Part shown: in pieces, positions 10,685 to 18,274 of the stretch | Layout: every line of letters begins with the position of its first letter | How positions within the stretch are numbered: position 1 is the stretch's first letter | From: Sphingomonas citri | Lineage (GTDB): Bacteria; Pseudomonadota; Alphaproteobacteria; Sphingomonadales; Sphingomonadaceae | Length of the DNA stretch: 64,000 nt | Reading direction: 5' to 3' | Assembly (NCBI RefSeq): GCF_019429485.1 | Contig: NZ_JAHXZN010000001.1 | Coordinates: 1 to 64,000, forward strand | The notes under the pieces: generated by a model | Databases searched by the model: none | What the model was told of the DNA's origin: nothing | What the model saw: only the letters and a program-made list of their open reading frames with translations | Made by a program: the position numbers and the translations under genes

Positions 10685-10782
10685 TCGTCATAACCGCGCA
10701 GGCGGGGATCCATGCACGCTGACGCCTCCCTTCTTGCCGCCACGTCTGCGCGTCTGGATTTCCGCCTTCGCGGGGATGACGA
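10685..10782. repeat. REP/BIME-like palindromic element, copy C
   Basis: About 98 bp with arms TCGTCATAACCGCG...GGATCCA and TGGATTT...CGGGGATGACGA, a more diverged pair than the other copies. It lies in the 357-bp gap between the lapA start (10505) and the patatin stop (10863). The rest of the gap holds a short hairpin CCACCGACGTTTCGGTGG near 10629 and no gene that I can support. Confidence 0.7.
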
Positions 10783-10862
10783 GAGAGGGCGGTGAGGACA
10801 GTGACGACGATAGCGCGAGCAACCATCCGGGACAGGGAGGCACGTCGCCGCGTCTCCGCCCG

Positions 10863-13166
10863 TCACCCCACCTCGCGCCGCAGCGCCGCCACCAGCCCCG
10901 GCGAGTGCGTGAGCCGCGCTTCTTCCTCGTCGAGGATGGCACGGAAGGCGGCGCGCTTGATCGCCGCGACGCGCCCCGCGCGCAGCCGCGTCGCCGCGGG
11001 TAGTGTCGAGACGGTGATGTCGATCATCCGCTCGGCGCCGTGCAGCCGCCCCCAGAGGTAATCGTTCTCGCGATAGGCGCGGCTGAAGAAGGCCCCGAAG
11101 CTGTTGAACTGGATGCCCTTCAGCGTGGCCGCCGCGCCGCCCGAGCGGATCGAGCGGGCGTCGTCGGGCGAGACTCGGTCGACCTTGATCGGGTCGAACT
11201 CGTCGAGCCCCTCGCCCTGCAGCAGCGGCAGCGTCGCCACGTCGACGAAGGGGAAGCCGAGATAGTTGAGCAGCATCGGCCGCCGCACCTCGCGCGGTAC
11301 CGCCGCCAGCGCGGCGGCCATGCGCGCGTCGGTGGCGGCGTCGCGCGCGGTGAGGTCGAGCGAGGCGCCGAACGCGTCGAGCAGCGGCGCGGCGTCGTCG
11401 CGCAGCGCGCGCACCTCGCGCCGCAGCGCCGCGTGCGTGTCGGTGCGCTTGGCGGCGAGATAATCGGTGAGCGAGTCGTAGATCGCGTCGCGCAGCGGCT
11501 GGAGCGCGGTGGCGCTCGCCTCATGCTCCAACTCGCCGAGCCGCCGCGCGAGCAGCCGCAGCCGGCGCACGCGGAAGTTGAGATCGAAGGTGCGCAGGAA
11601 GGCGACCATCGCCTCGCTCGCGCCGCCGGCATAGACCGCGTCGGCACCGAGCCCGCGCGCGGCGAGCGCGGCGTCGAGCCGCTGGCGCGTGCGACTCCAC
11701 CGTTGCGCGCCAGGTGAACCGCCGATCGAGTGGAGCAATGCGGCGACGAACTCGATCACCCCGGCGGCCTTGAGCTGGCCGTAGCCGACATAGCTGAAGC
11801 CGGCACGCTCGGCCGCCGCCTCCTGCGCGCGGCGGCGCCACGCCACCAGCCGCGCGGGGGTCGGGCGGTCGAGGAAGAAGGTGCGCCCGAACAACTCCTC
11901 GATCCCGGCGTCGACCTGCGGCCGGATCGCCTCGGTGATCGCGCGCATCCGCTCGATCCGGCGCGACCGTTCGGCCAGCGCCTCGAGATTGTCGCGGATC
12001 GGCTGCTGACGCGGCAGCTCGCTGATCGCGCCGAGGATCGTCTGGAAGAAGCCGGGTGGCCCGGCACTGCCCGCGCCGAGCGTCAGCTTATGGCCGGGCG
12101 AGGGGTCGACATAGACGAAGCGGCGGTCGATCTCGCGCTTCGCCGGGCGCTCGCGCAACGCGTCGATCGCGGGGCGAAAGGGCGCGTTGGCGAGCACCGA
12201 GCCGTCGATCAGCACCGCGCGCTCGGCGGCGCGTGCGGCGGCGTGGCGCGGCAGAACGCGCTCGAGGAAGTCGCGTCTCCCCGGCCAGCGCCGCCGCCGC
12301 GCGCGCAGCACGCGGTCCAGCTCGGCCACCGTGAAGGGCGGGAAGGCGCCGGGGAAGCTCGAGGTCGCGCGCGCGGCGAAGGCGAGCTCGGGGACGGCGG
12401 CGAGCGTGTCGAGCGCGACGCCATGGTCGCTGAACGGCAGCACCAGGCGGTGCTCGGTCTCCATCACCTCGGGCGGCGAGTGGAGCTGGAGCCGCTCGGG
12501 GTGGCCGCCAAAATCGGTGACGGTGAGGAACAGGTCGAGCGGCTGGCCCGGTGGCAGGAGCCTGGGGCCGCGCGGCGCCGCCGCCATCGCCTCGAAGGCG
12601 TCGAGCAGCATCGCGGTGAAGCCCTCGCCCGAGAAGGGCGGTTCGAACCAGCGCGAGCGCACGAAATGCGAGAGCTTGGCGCGGACCTCGTCGCGGGTCG
12701 CCTCGTCGAGCGCCTCGAGCTGGTCGGCGCTGCGCCCCGCCGCCATCCAGGCGAGCGGCAGCGCCCAGACCTTGGAGAAGCGCGAGGCCGGCGCGGCGTC
12801 GGCGTCGATCAGACGCTCGACGTCGGCGCCCTCGAGCCACAGGTCGGTGAGCGGATCGAGCGACTGACCGCTCGCGATCGCCTGCGCCAGGAACACGCCG
12901 TTGATCCCGCCCGCGCTCGCGCCCGCGACGATGTCGGGCAGCACGCGCACGCGCCAGCCCGCGCTCTCCTCGATCTCGTCGAGCAGTGCGCGATAGACGC
13001 GCGCGCTGGCGCCGTCGCAGGTCGCGTCGTCACGGGCGGCCCGGCTGGCGCGGGCAAGATGCCACACCTCCTTGACGATGCCGTGCATGTAGACCGCCAG
13101 GCTGATCCCGCCGTAGCAGACGAGCGCGAGCCGCAGCTCCTTCTCGCGCACCGCCGCCGTGCTCAT
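10863..13166 (-). CDS. patatin-like phospholipase (large, DUF3376-type)
   Basis: A 767-residue protein with an N-terminal patatin domain. The nucleophile elbow is GASAG with Ser84, and the second member of the Ser-Asp dyad is D321 in IDGSVLANAPF; ATSSFPGAFPP at 268-278 is another patatin block. The long C-terminal half matches what I recall of the patatin-related family with a DUF3376 domain. Patatins are Ser/Asp lipid acyl hydrolases. No signal peptide is visible, so it is probably cytosolic or membrane-associated. The start ATG 13166 overlaps the stop of the EEP hydrolase by four bases, so the two are probably co-transcribed. The natural substrate is unknown. Confidence 0.85.
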   Translation of the reverse strand: MSTAAVREKELRLALVCYGGISLAVYMHGIVKEVWHLARASRAARDDATCDGASARVYRALLDEIEESAGWRVRVLPDIVAGASAGGINGVFLAQAIASGQSLDPLTDLWLEGADVERLIDADAAPASRFSKVWALPLAWMAAGRSADQLEALDEATRDEVRAKLSHFVRSRWFEPPFSGEGFTAMLLDAFEAMAAAPRGPRLLPPGQPLDLFLTVTDFGGHPERLQLHSPPEVMETEHRLVLPFSDHGVALDTLAAVPELAFAARATSSFPGAFPPFTVAELDRVLRARRRRWPGRRDFLERVLPRHAAARAAERAVLIDGSVLANAPFRPAIDALRERPAKREIDRRFVYVDPSPGHKLTLGAGSAGPPGFFQTILGAISELPRQQPIRDNLEALAERSRRIERMRAITEAIRPQVDAGIEELFGRTFFLDRPTPARLVAWRRRAQEAAAERAGFSYVGYGQLKAAGVIEFVAALLHSIGGSPGAQRWSRTRQRLDAALAARGLGADAVYAGGASEAMVAFLRTFDLNFRVRRLRLLARRLGELEHEASATALQPLRDAIYDSLTDYLAAKRTDTHAALRREVRALRDDAAPLLDAFGASLDLTARDAATDARMAAALAAVPREVRRPMLLNYLGFPFVDVATLPLLQGEGLDEFDPIKVDRVSPDDARSIRSGGAAATLKGIQFNSFGAFFSRAYRENDYLWGRLHGAERMIDITVSTLPAATRLRAGRVAAIKRAAFRAILDEEEARLTHSPGLVAALRREVG

Positions 13167-13873
13167 GCGGCGACGATCTCGGCCCAGATCGGCAGATGGT
13201 CCGAGGCGACCCGGGACGCGGGTGACTGGTGGACGCCGCAGGCGGCCACGCGCAGCGCGCGCGACACCATGATGCGGTCGAGACGCGCGATCGGGCGGCG
13301 GGCGTGGAAGCTCGGCCCGGTCTCGGCGAAGTGGAAGTCGCGCGCGAAGTCGCTGAGGCAGCCCGAGGCGCGGCTCCACTCGTTGAGGTCGCCCATCATC
13401 ACCGTCGCGGGGCCGGGGGCGCGATGCGCGGCGTGCTGGAGGATCGCCGCCGCCTGCCGGCGCCGCCACAGCCCCGAGAGATCGAGGTGCATGCCGATCA
13501 CGCGCACCGCCTCGCCCCCGATCGCCCCATCCATCGCGATATCGACGCACACCGCGCCGCGCGGCTCGAGCGCGGGGAGGTGGAGCTGCTGGCAGTCGAG
13601 GATCGTCGCCCCCTTGCGCACCAGCAAGGCATTGCCGTGCCAGCCCATGCTGGTGGCGCGCATCCCGAGCCCGACCGAGCGCCAGTCGCTGTGCTCCTCG
13701 AGCAGGTGCGGGGTGAGCACCGCGGCGCGCTGGCCGAAGCGGCGGTCGGCCTCCTGCAACGCCACCACGTCGGCGTCGATCTCGCGCAGCACCTGGAGGA
13801 TCCGTTCGGGGTTGCGGCGGCGGTCGGTGCCGATCGCCTTGCGGATGTTGTAGCTGGCGACCTTGAGCCTCAT
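13163..13873 (-). CDS. endonuclease/exonuclease/phosphatase (EEP) family hydrolase
   Basis: A 236-residue metal-dependent phosphoesterase with the canonical EEP blocks: SYNIRKAIG at the N-terminus, ALQEADRRF (metal-binding Glu), MGDLNEW (catalytic Asp/Asn) and SDHLPI at the C-terminus (catalytic His). Substrates in this superfamily range from DNA to phospholipid head groups. Coupling to a patatin lipase by a four-base overlap suggests phospholipid turnover, an inference only. The start was placed at ATG 13873 (MRLKVASYNI) although the frame is open further upstream. Confidence 0.85.
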   Translation of the reverse strand: MRLKVASYNIRKAIGTDRRRNPERILQVLREIDADVVALQEADRRFGQRAAVLTPHLLEEHSDWRSVGLGMRATSMGWHGNALLVRKGATILDCQQLHLPALEPRGAVCVDIAMDGAIGGEAVRVIGMHLDLSGLWRRRQAAAILQHAAHRAPGPATVMMGDLNEWSRASGCLSDFARDFHFAETGPSFHARRPIARLDRIMVSRALRVAACGVHQSPASRVASDHLPIWAEIVAA

Positions 13874-13983
13874 CGCACGCGTAACGAGTCGGGCCGCCCC
13901 GCGGTTGCAGCAGCGGGCGCTAGTTAGCGTGACGGTAATCACCTGGCGCTACGATGGCCGGCGAGGCAGTGGATGGACGCGGG

Positions 13984-14472
13984 ATGAAGCGAGGGATCAA
14001 GCTGGCGCTGGTGCCCGTGGCGGCGGTGCTGGTGATCGGGCTGGGCGCGGCCGGCGGAGTGGTATTCTCGCGCGACGGCGTCGCGGCGGCGGTTGAATCG
14101 GACGTGCGCGCGGACGCGGCGCCCGTCGTGCCGGCGGTGCTGCCGGTGCAATTCTACGCCTTCGATCCGCCGCTGACGGTCAACATCAGGGACACCGACG
14201 CGGTGCTCCAGGCGGGTGTGTCGGTGAGCACGCGCGACCCGAAGGTGCTCGACGCGCTGCGGCGCGACGATCCGGCGCTGCGCTCGGCGATGATCCTCGC
14301 CTTCGGCGACGCCAGCGAGGCCGCCGACATGACCGACGCGGGCAAGCAGCAGCTGCTCGGCGCGATCACCGGCGCGGTCAACCGCCAGCTCGCCGCGGAC
14401 GGCTACACCGGGCACGTCGACGCCGCTTACTTCACCGACTTCATCGTGCAGGGCGGCAGCGACGACCAGTGA
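13984..14472 (+). CDS. fliL: FliL-like flagellar basal-body-associated protein
   Basis: A 162-residue protein with a short basic start, one transmembrane segment (about residues 6-28) and a periplasmic domain ending in YFTDFIVQ, the usual FliL terminus. LPVQFYAFDPPLTVNIRDTD is the FliL entry strand. FliL surrounds the MotAB stator and supports torque. No other flagellar gene is in the window, so this is an orphan copy. ATG 13954 in the same frame is an alternative start that would add ten residues; I prefer 13984 because it puts the membrane anchor at the N-terminus. Confidence 0.7.
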   Translation: MKRGIKLALVPVAAVLVIGLGAAGGVVFSRDGVAAAVESDVRADAAPVVPAVLPVQFYAFDPPLTVNIRDTDAVLQAGVSVSTRDPKVLDALRRDDPALRSAMILAFGDASEAADMTDAGKQQLLGAITGAVNRQLAADGYTGHVDAAYFTDFIVQGGSDDQ

Positions 14473-14491
14473 GCAGGGCGCGACGCGCCGT

Positions 14492-14516
14492 GGAACGGCG
14501 AGTCGTTCGGCCGGTT
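14492..14516 (+). promoter_or_regulatory. EcfG-like promoter (GGAAC-N16-GGTT)
   Basis: GGAAC at 14492-14496, a 16-base spacer, then GGTT at 14513-14516. The alphaproteobacterial general-stress sigma factor EcfG recognises GGAAC-N16-17-CGTT, so one base of the -10 differs. It points at the small gene starting at 14589. Two further GGAAC-N16-GGTT sites occur upstream of short genes at 37956 and 57524. Confidence 0.5.
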
Positions 14517-14588
14517 TGTGTCACTTCGATGGCGCACGCGGGTGCGCTGCGGGCGGCGCCGCGCGCCGCCACGAACCGGAGAGTGAGC

Positions 14589-14783
14589 GTGAGCGCCAGA
14601 GTCTGCACCAGCGTGCCGCTGGTCGCCGCGCGTGACGGCGTGGTGATCATCGAGTCGAGCTGCGGCCGCTCCTTCAACGTCAGCGCCGAGGTGGCGATGC
14701 AGATGAGCGAGCATCTCATCCGCAGCGCAGCGCGGGCGCGCGGGCAGCATCGCATGATCGGGGACCGCGGCGAGGGCGTGTAG
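14589..14783 (+). CDS. small hypothetical protein, 64 aa
   Basis: The 64-residue product starts at a GTG preceded by GGAGAG with five bases of spacing. It has a hydrophobic strand-like core (VPLVAARDGVVIIESS) followed by an amphipathic helix and a basic tail. I do not recognise the family. The good ribosome-binding site, the non-random translation and the EcfG-like promoter 72 bases upstream argue that it is real and possibly stress-induced. A longer reading from 14469 in the same frame has a low-complexity Arg/Ala start and is less likely. Confidence 0.5.
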   Translation: MSARVCTSVPLVAARDGVVIIESSCGRSFNVSAEVAMQMSEHLIRSAARARGQHRMIGDRGEGV

Positions 14784-14968
14784 GCCGCGAACGGTCGAAG
14801 GGCGTCTCGCCGAGCGGTGTCTGCCGTTTCTCCAAAGATACCACCGCGCCGCAGTCTCGTACCCGAACTTCGGCTCATCGCAGGTCGCGCTACCGATGAA
14901 CTCGCACTGCGCCCACACCGGATCGCTGGCGATCGCGGTCGCGCCGCACGCCATGTCGCAAGCGCAAT

Positions 14969-14983
14969 GTTCTCAATATGTTC
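14969..14983 (+). promoter_or_regulatory. LexA (SOS) box, GTTC-N7-GTTC
   Basis: GTTCTCAATATGTTC, an exact match to the direct-repeat LexA operator of alphaproteobacteria. TATGTT at 14977-14982 could be the -10 element it covers, with a weak -35 (TGTCGC) 17 bases before. It lies 53 bases upstream of the 30-residue microprotein at 15037, which has a near-perfect Shine-Dalgarno. Confidence 0.6.
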
Positions 14984-15036
14984 TGTCCTACATCGCGGCC
15001 TCGCGCTATGGCTGAGCGCGTGGAAGGAGGTGCCCG

Positions 15037-15129
15037 ATGATCCTGCTCGACGCCCCGTTGATCACGGCCATGGCCGCGGTGATCGGCAGCTTGGCCGCGT
15101 TGGTCTGGTCCTGCCGCCGACGGCCGTGA
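15037..15129 (+). CDS. SOS-linked membrane microprotein, 30 aa
   Basis: A 30-codon frame read directly from the sequence. The start ATG is preceded by GGAAGGAGGTG, a near-perfect Shine-Dalgarno with about six bases of spacing. The product has an acidic/hydrophobic N-terminus, a single transmembrane segment (about residues 7-25, ending ALVWS) and a basic end CRRRP, so it should sit in the inner membrane with its C-terminus inside. A GTTC-N7-GTTC LexA box lies just upstream, and two hairpins, one a terminator, follow. Layout and size recall SidA of Caulobacter (29 residues, SOS-induced, blocks FtsW/FtsN) and TisB of E. coli. The functional link is inference; homology was not tested. Confidence 0.65.
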   Translation: MILLDAPLITAMAAVIGSLAALVWSCRRRP

Positions 15130-15146
15130 CGACGACGATCTGCTGA

Positions 15147-15177
15147 ACCGCGCTCCTGCGTCGGCAGGATCAGCGGT
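15147..15177 (+). other. hairpin after the microprotein gene
   Basis: Inner stem CCTGC (15155-15159) with GCAGG (15164-15168), outer stem ACCGC (15147-15151) with GCGGT (15173-15177). It begins 18 bases after the microprotein stop and precedes the terminator at 15206. It may protect the short transcript or be part of an RNA structure. Confidence 0.4.
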
Positions 15178-15205
15178 CCTCCAGGTCATGATCGTCCGTG
15201 ACTGG

Positions 15206-15233
15206 GCTCCCGCTCGAGCGGGAGCGCCTTTTC
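15206..15233 (+). terminator. Rho-independent terminator
   Basis: A perfect 20-base palindrome (GCTCCCGCTC and its complement, 15206-15225) is followed by GCCTTTTC. It would close a transcript of about 240 bases that starts near the LexA box and carries the 30-residue microprotein. Confidence 0.75.
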
Positions 15234-15249
15234 ACCCTTCACTTCCGCC

Positions 15250-15654
15250 TCAGCGGTCGTAGGCGCCGCGGATATGGCCGAGCCAGCCGGCGTTGCCGAG
15301 CGGCTCCTCGCGCGGGCGAGCCGGCGCGCTCGGCTTGGCGACGAAGGTCTTGGCGCGCGCGTCGTCGGGGTTGATCGGCTGGGCGAAGCGCAGCCCGGCG
15401 GCGCCCTGATCGACCCAGATCACCGTCGCGCCCACCGCGGCCAGCGAACCGACCGTGACGAGCACGGTCGCGCCGCGCTGCAGCCGCTCCGCCTGGTCAA
15501 CCCGCACGCCGGTGCTCGACAGGTCGCGCACGCGGTGGCGAGTCGCGCCGCCGTGGCCGAAGCGCTCGATCAGCGCGCCCAGCATCACGCGATGGCGCTC
15601 CGCGCGCGGCTGATGCTCGCGCGCGGCCGAGTCGCTGCTGACCGCGCCGCTCAC
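15250..15654 (-). CDS. PilZ domain protein
   Basis: 134 residues with a PilZ fold signature: the RxxxR-type start (RAERHRVML), then RHRVRDLSSTGVRVD equivalent to the D/NxSxxG block, and VGATVIWVDQGAAGLRF, the usual closing strand. PilZ domains often bind cyclic di-GMP and control motility or polysaccharide. GTG at 15654 is chosen because it is one base after the stop of the upstream PilZ gene with GAGG nine bases before it. A GTG at 15684 would overlap that gene by 29 bases. It forms a tandem pair with its neighbour. Confidence 0.75.
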   Translation of the reverse strand: MSGAVSSDSAAREHQPRAERHRVMLGALIERFGHGGATRHRVRDLSSTGVRVDQAERLQRGATVLVTVGSLAAVGATVIWVDQGAAGLRFAQPINPDDARAKTFVAKPSAPARPREEPLGNAGWLGHIRGAYDR

Positions 15655-15655
15655 G

Positions 15656-16015
15656 TCAGATGTCCTCGTAGCCGTCGTCGTCACGCGCGCCGCCCGACAG
15701 CAGCATGATCACCTCGCGCGGCAGGCGCTGCTCGAAGCGGATGCCCGCCTCGCCGTCGTCGCACCACGCCACCGTGCCGACGAGCGTCTCGAGGCCGCCG
15801 ATGCGTAGCCAGACGCGTTGCGCGGGCTTGAGCGCGACGCCGCGCAGCCGGCAGCCGCGGTTGGAGACATCGATCACCTGGACCGACTCGCTCTCGCCCA
15901 GGAACAGGCGAAGGCTGCCCTCGAGCGCCGTCGGCATGCGCAGCTCGCGGCGGTTGTCGCTCCACGACGCCGCCTCCAGCCACACGTCATCGCCGCCTGC
16001 GCTCACCTGCTCCAC
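15656..16015 (-). CDS. PilZ domain protein
   Basis: 119 residues. RRELRMPTALEG gives the basic entry motif, VIDVSNRGCRLRG the D/NxSxxG-like block, and VGTVAWCDDGEAGIRFEQ the final strand. It starts with GTG 16015 and is followed after one base by a second PilZ gene. Small stand-alone PilZ proteins of this kind are abundant in sphingomonads, and a third is at 50023. Whether it binds cyclic di-GMP is open because the second arginine of the RxxxR motif has to be matched by alignment. Confidence 0.75.
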   Translation of the reverse strand: MEQVSAGGDDVWLEAASWSDNRRELRMPTALEGSLRLFLGESESVQVIDVSNRGCRLRGVALKPAQRVWLRIGGLETLVGTVAWCDDGEAGIRFEQRLPREVIMLLSGGARDDDGYEDI

Positions 16016-16135
16016 GTCACGTCCACCTGCCTCGCACGATGATCCGCTTATCGCGCGATAGGCTTAACAGCCCGTAACGGCGTGGTGCATCCGTGCCGCG
16101 CTGGCCTTTTCGCGGCAGGGCGATAGGAGCGGGAC

Positions 16136-17452
16136 ATGATCGAACCGCGTTCCCCCACCGATGGCCAGCGCCGGTGGACCGCGCGCCGCTATCGCGCCCT
16201 GCTGCGCGCGCAGGGGCCTCGTTCCGTACGGTTTCGCACGCGCATGGCGATCCTGACCGGAGCGGTCGCGATCGGCGTCGCCGCCACGCTGTTCGCGCTC
16301 GCCGCCGACTCGGTGGGAGCGCTGTTCGCGAGCTACGCACGTCGGTACCGCTATGCCCCGCTGCTCACCACGCCGCTGCTCTTCGCCGTCCTGGTGTGGC
16401 TGACGCGGCGCTGGGTCCCGCTCGCGCGCGGATCGGGCATCCCGCAGGTGATCGTCGCGCAGCAGGATCCGGAGCGCGCCACCGGCTCGCTGGTGTCGAT
16501 CCGCACCGTGGCGGGCAAGACGCTGCTGACGCTCGCCGCGTTGCTCGGCGGCGCCTCGACCGGGCGCGAGGGGCCGACGGTGCAGATCGCCGCCGCGGTG
16601 ATGGGGCTGAGTCACCGGTTGCTGCGCGTTCCGCTGCGCGGCGCGGTGCTAATCGCGGGCGGCGCGGCGGGCGTGGCGGCGGCATTCAACACGCCGCTCG
16701 CCGGGCTGCTCTTCGCGATCGAGGAGCTCGCCTCCGCCTATGAGCAGCGGGTGACGCTGCTGGTGATCGCGGCGATCGTGATCGCGGGCATGGTCGCCCA
16801 GTCGGTGCAGGGCGATTACGTCTATTTCGGCGTGATCGGCGCGCATCTGGCGCTCGGCCCGGCGCTGCTGGCGGTGCCGGTCGCGGGGATCGCTGGCGGG
16901 TTGAGCGGCGGGTTGTTCGCGCGGCTGATGCTGGCGCTCGCCACTGGCCCTGGCCGGCTGACCGTCTGGTCGAAGCAGCGCCCGGTCGCTTTCGCGGCGA
17001 TCTGCGGCGTGGTGGTCGGAAGCCTGGGCGTGGCCACCGGGCTGACCTGGGGCACCGGTTATGACGCGGCGCGCGCGATGATCGTCGGGGTCGACGCGCC
17101 CTTGTGGTTCGGCCCGGCCAAGTTCCTGGCCACGCTGGCGACCGCGGTGGCGGGGCTGCCCGGCGGCATCTTTGCGCCGTCGCTGGCGGTGGGCGCGGGG
17201 CTGGGCAACCTGCTGCGCCCGCTGTTCCCGGACGAGCCCGCCTCGGCGATCGTGATCCTCGGCATGGTCGGCTATTTCGCCGGCGTGGTGCGCGCGCCGC
17301 TGACCGCGGTGATCATCCTCTCCGAGACGACCGCGAGCCGCGGACTGATGCTGCCGATGTTCGCCGCCGCCTTCCTCGCCGACGGCGCGAGCAGCCTGGT
17401 GTGTCGCGAGAAGCTGTACCACGGGCTGGCGCGCACCTTCGCGCGACCCTGA
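16136..17452 (+). CDS. ClC-family chloride channel / H+ antiporter
   Basis: 438 residues with about ten hydrophobic helices. The three ion-binding signatures are present: GSGIP at 99-103, GREGP at 143-147 containing the gating glutamate E145, and GGIFAPSL near the C-terminus. FAIEELASAYEQR carries a glutamate where proton-coupled ClCs such as CLC-ec1 have E203, which favours a Cl-/H+ exchanger. There is no CBS domain. ATG 16136 has AGGAG seven bases upstream. Likely role: acid or chloride homeostasis. Confidence 0.92.
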   Translation: MIEPRSPTDGQRRWTARRYRALLRAQGPRSVRFRTRMAILTGAVAIGVAATLFALAADSVGALFASYARRYRYAPLLTTPLLFAVLVWLTRRWVPLARGSGIPQVIVAQQDPERATGSLVSIRTVAGKTLLTLAALLGGASTGREGPTVQIAAAVMGLSHRLLRVPLRGAVLIAGGAAGVAAAFNTPLAGLLFAIEELASAYEQRVTLLVIAAIVIAGMVAQSVQGDYVYFGVIGAHLALGPALLAVPVAGIAGGLSGGLFARLMLALATGPGRLTVWSKQRPVAFAAICGVVVGSLGVATGLTWGTGYDAARAMIVGVDAPLWFGPAKFLATLATAVAGLPGGIFAPSLAVGAGLGNLLRPLFPDEPASAIVILGMVGYFAGVVRAPLTAVIILSETTASRGLMLPMFAAAFLADGASSLVCREKLYHGLARTFARP

Positions 17453-17470
17453 ACCCGCTCGATTTGCGGC

Positions 17471-18049
17471 TCAGTCGCCCACGGCGGCGCGCCCGCGTCC
17501 GGACAGGCTGCGCAGCGTGATCGACCAGCGCGTCGCCGCCATCGCGGCGATGCTGTGCTCCCACTCGTACCGCGCCTCGCCAGCGAGATGGTAGAGCCCG
17601 CGCGGCGGCAGCGGCGCGGTGCGACGCTCGAACCGCTCGCCGAGGCGGCGGCGGAAGCGCATCGCGGCGGGCGCGCCGAGCGAGACGCCGACGACGTGAT
17701 CGAAGTGCGGCCGGTCGCGGTGCCAGCCGATGCCCGCGCCGGGATCGTAGCGGATCAGCAGCGCCTGCTCGAGCGTGCCCGGCGGGAGGCCGACCGCCTG
17801 CTCGGCGCGATCGCGCACCGCCGCGAGCCACGGCGGCAGCGGGTCGGTGCGCGCCAGCGCGGCGCGATCGAAATCATAGTGGATGCCGAAGCTGTGTGTC
17901 AGCCGCTTGCCGAGCCAGCCCTGGAAGCGGAAGGGCGCGAGCGCGAGCGAGTCGATCCTCTCGACGAGCGCGCGCTCCTCGTCGACATCGACGAACGCGG
18001 GGACGCTGCGCAGGCCGGGGATCAGCGACAGGTCGAAGAGGTCGTCCAT
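17471..18049 (-). CDS. alkB: AlkB-like 2-oxoglutarate/Fe(II) dioxygenase
   Basis: 192 residues. The iron ligands H110, D112 (WHRDRPHFD) and H165 (WEHSI) are present, and the 2-oxoglutarate-binding Arg174 with Arg180 (RWSITLR) completes the AlkB signature. It oxidatively removes methyl groups from damaged DNA or RNA bases; close relatives act on nucleic acid, but ALKBH4-like protein substrates cannot be ruled out. ATG 18049 follows GGGAG with a spacing of six. No LexA-type box was seen in front of it. A strong hairpin separates it from the micro-ORF upstream. Confidence 0.85.
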   Translation of the reverse strand: MDDLFDLSLIPGLRSVPAFVDVDEERALVERIDSLALAPFRFQGWLGKRLTHSFGIHYDFDRAALARTDPLPPWLAAVRDRAEQAVGLPPGTLEQALLIRYDPGAGIGWHRDRPHFDHVVGVSLGAPAAMRFRRRLGERFERRTAPLPPRGLYHLAGEARYEWEHSIAAMAATRWSITLRSLSGRGRAAVGD

Positions 18050-18066
18050 CGGGCTCCCATATAAGC

Positions 18067-18096
18067 GAGAGGCCGCCCCTCGCGGGACGGCCTCTC
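18067..18096 (-). terminator. GC-rich hairpin between micro-ORF and alkB
   Basis: GAGAGGCCG (18067-18075) pairs with CGGCCTCTC (18088-18096) around a 12-base loop. Read on the minus strand it follows the micro-ORF at 18197-18123 and is followed by GCTTATAT, a weak U-tract, so it may end that transcript or shape the alkB leader. Confidence 0.5.
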
Positions 18097-18122
18097 CATT
18101 GTCGGCCGGGGCCGGCAGTGTG

Positions 18123-18197
18123 TCAGGCGGCGGCATGCCCCGCAGAAGCGATCATGCCCGCGCCCTGTGCCGATACCGGCTTGTGACAATGAGACAT
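18123..18197 (-). CDS. micro-ORF of 24 aa with very strong Shine-Dalgarno
   Basis: On the minus strand the ATG at 18197 follows GGGAAGGAGGTGATCGA, in which 12 bases match the complement of the 16S rRNA 3' end. The product, 24 residues, starts MSHCHKPVS (Cys/His near the N-terminus) and ends in a small Gly/Ala-rich stretch. TTGAAA followed 17 bases later by ATCTTC could be its promoter. I recognise no family. It may be a small secreted or metal-binding peptide, or a leader peptide for alkB 73 bases downstream. The evidence is the ribosome-binding site rather than the protein. Confidence 0.45.
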   Translation of the reverse strand: MSHCHKPVSAQGAGMIASAGHAAA

Positions 18198-18274
18198 TCG
18201 ATCACCTCCTTCCCGTTGTTGACGATGACGCGAAGATGGTTGTTTTCACGCGACTTTCAAGTGGTCGAGCGACG

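Noticed and set aside
11730..13853. 707-codon plus-strand open frame opposite the patatin and EEP genes
   Set aside because: No motif, Arg/Glu-rich, and both genes on the other strand have complete active sites.
14427..14954. Minus-strand frame starting near the LexA box
   Set aside because: No ribosome-binding site, and it runs antisense through the small gene at 14589; the plus-strand microprotein explains the box better.
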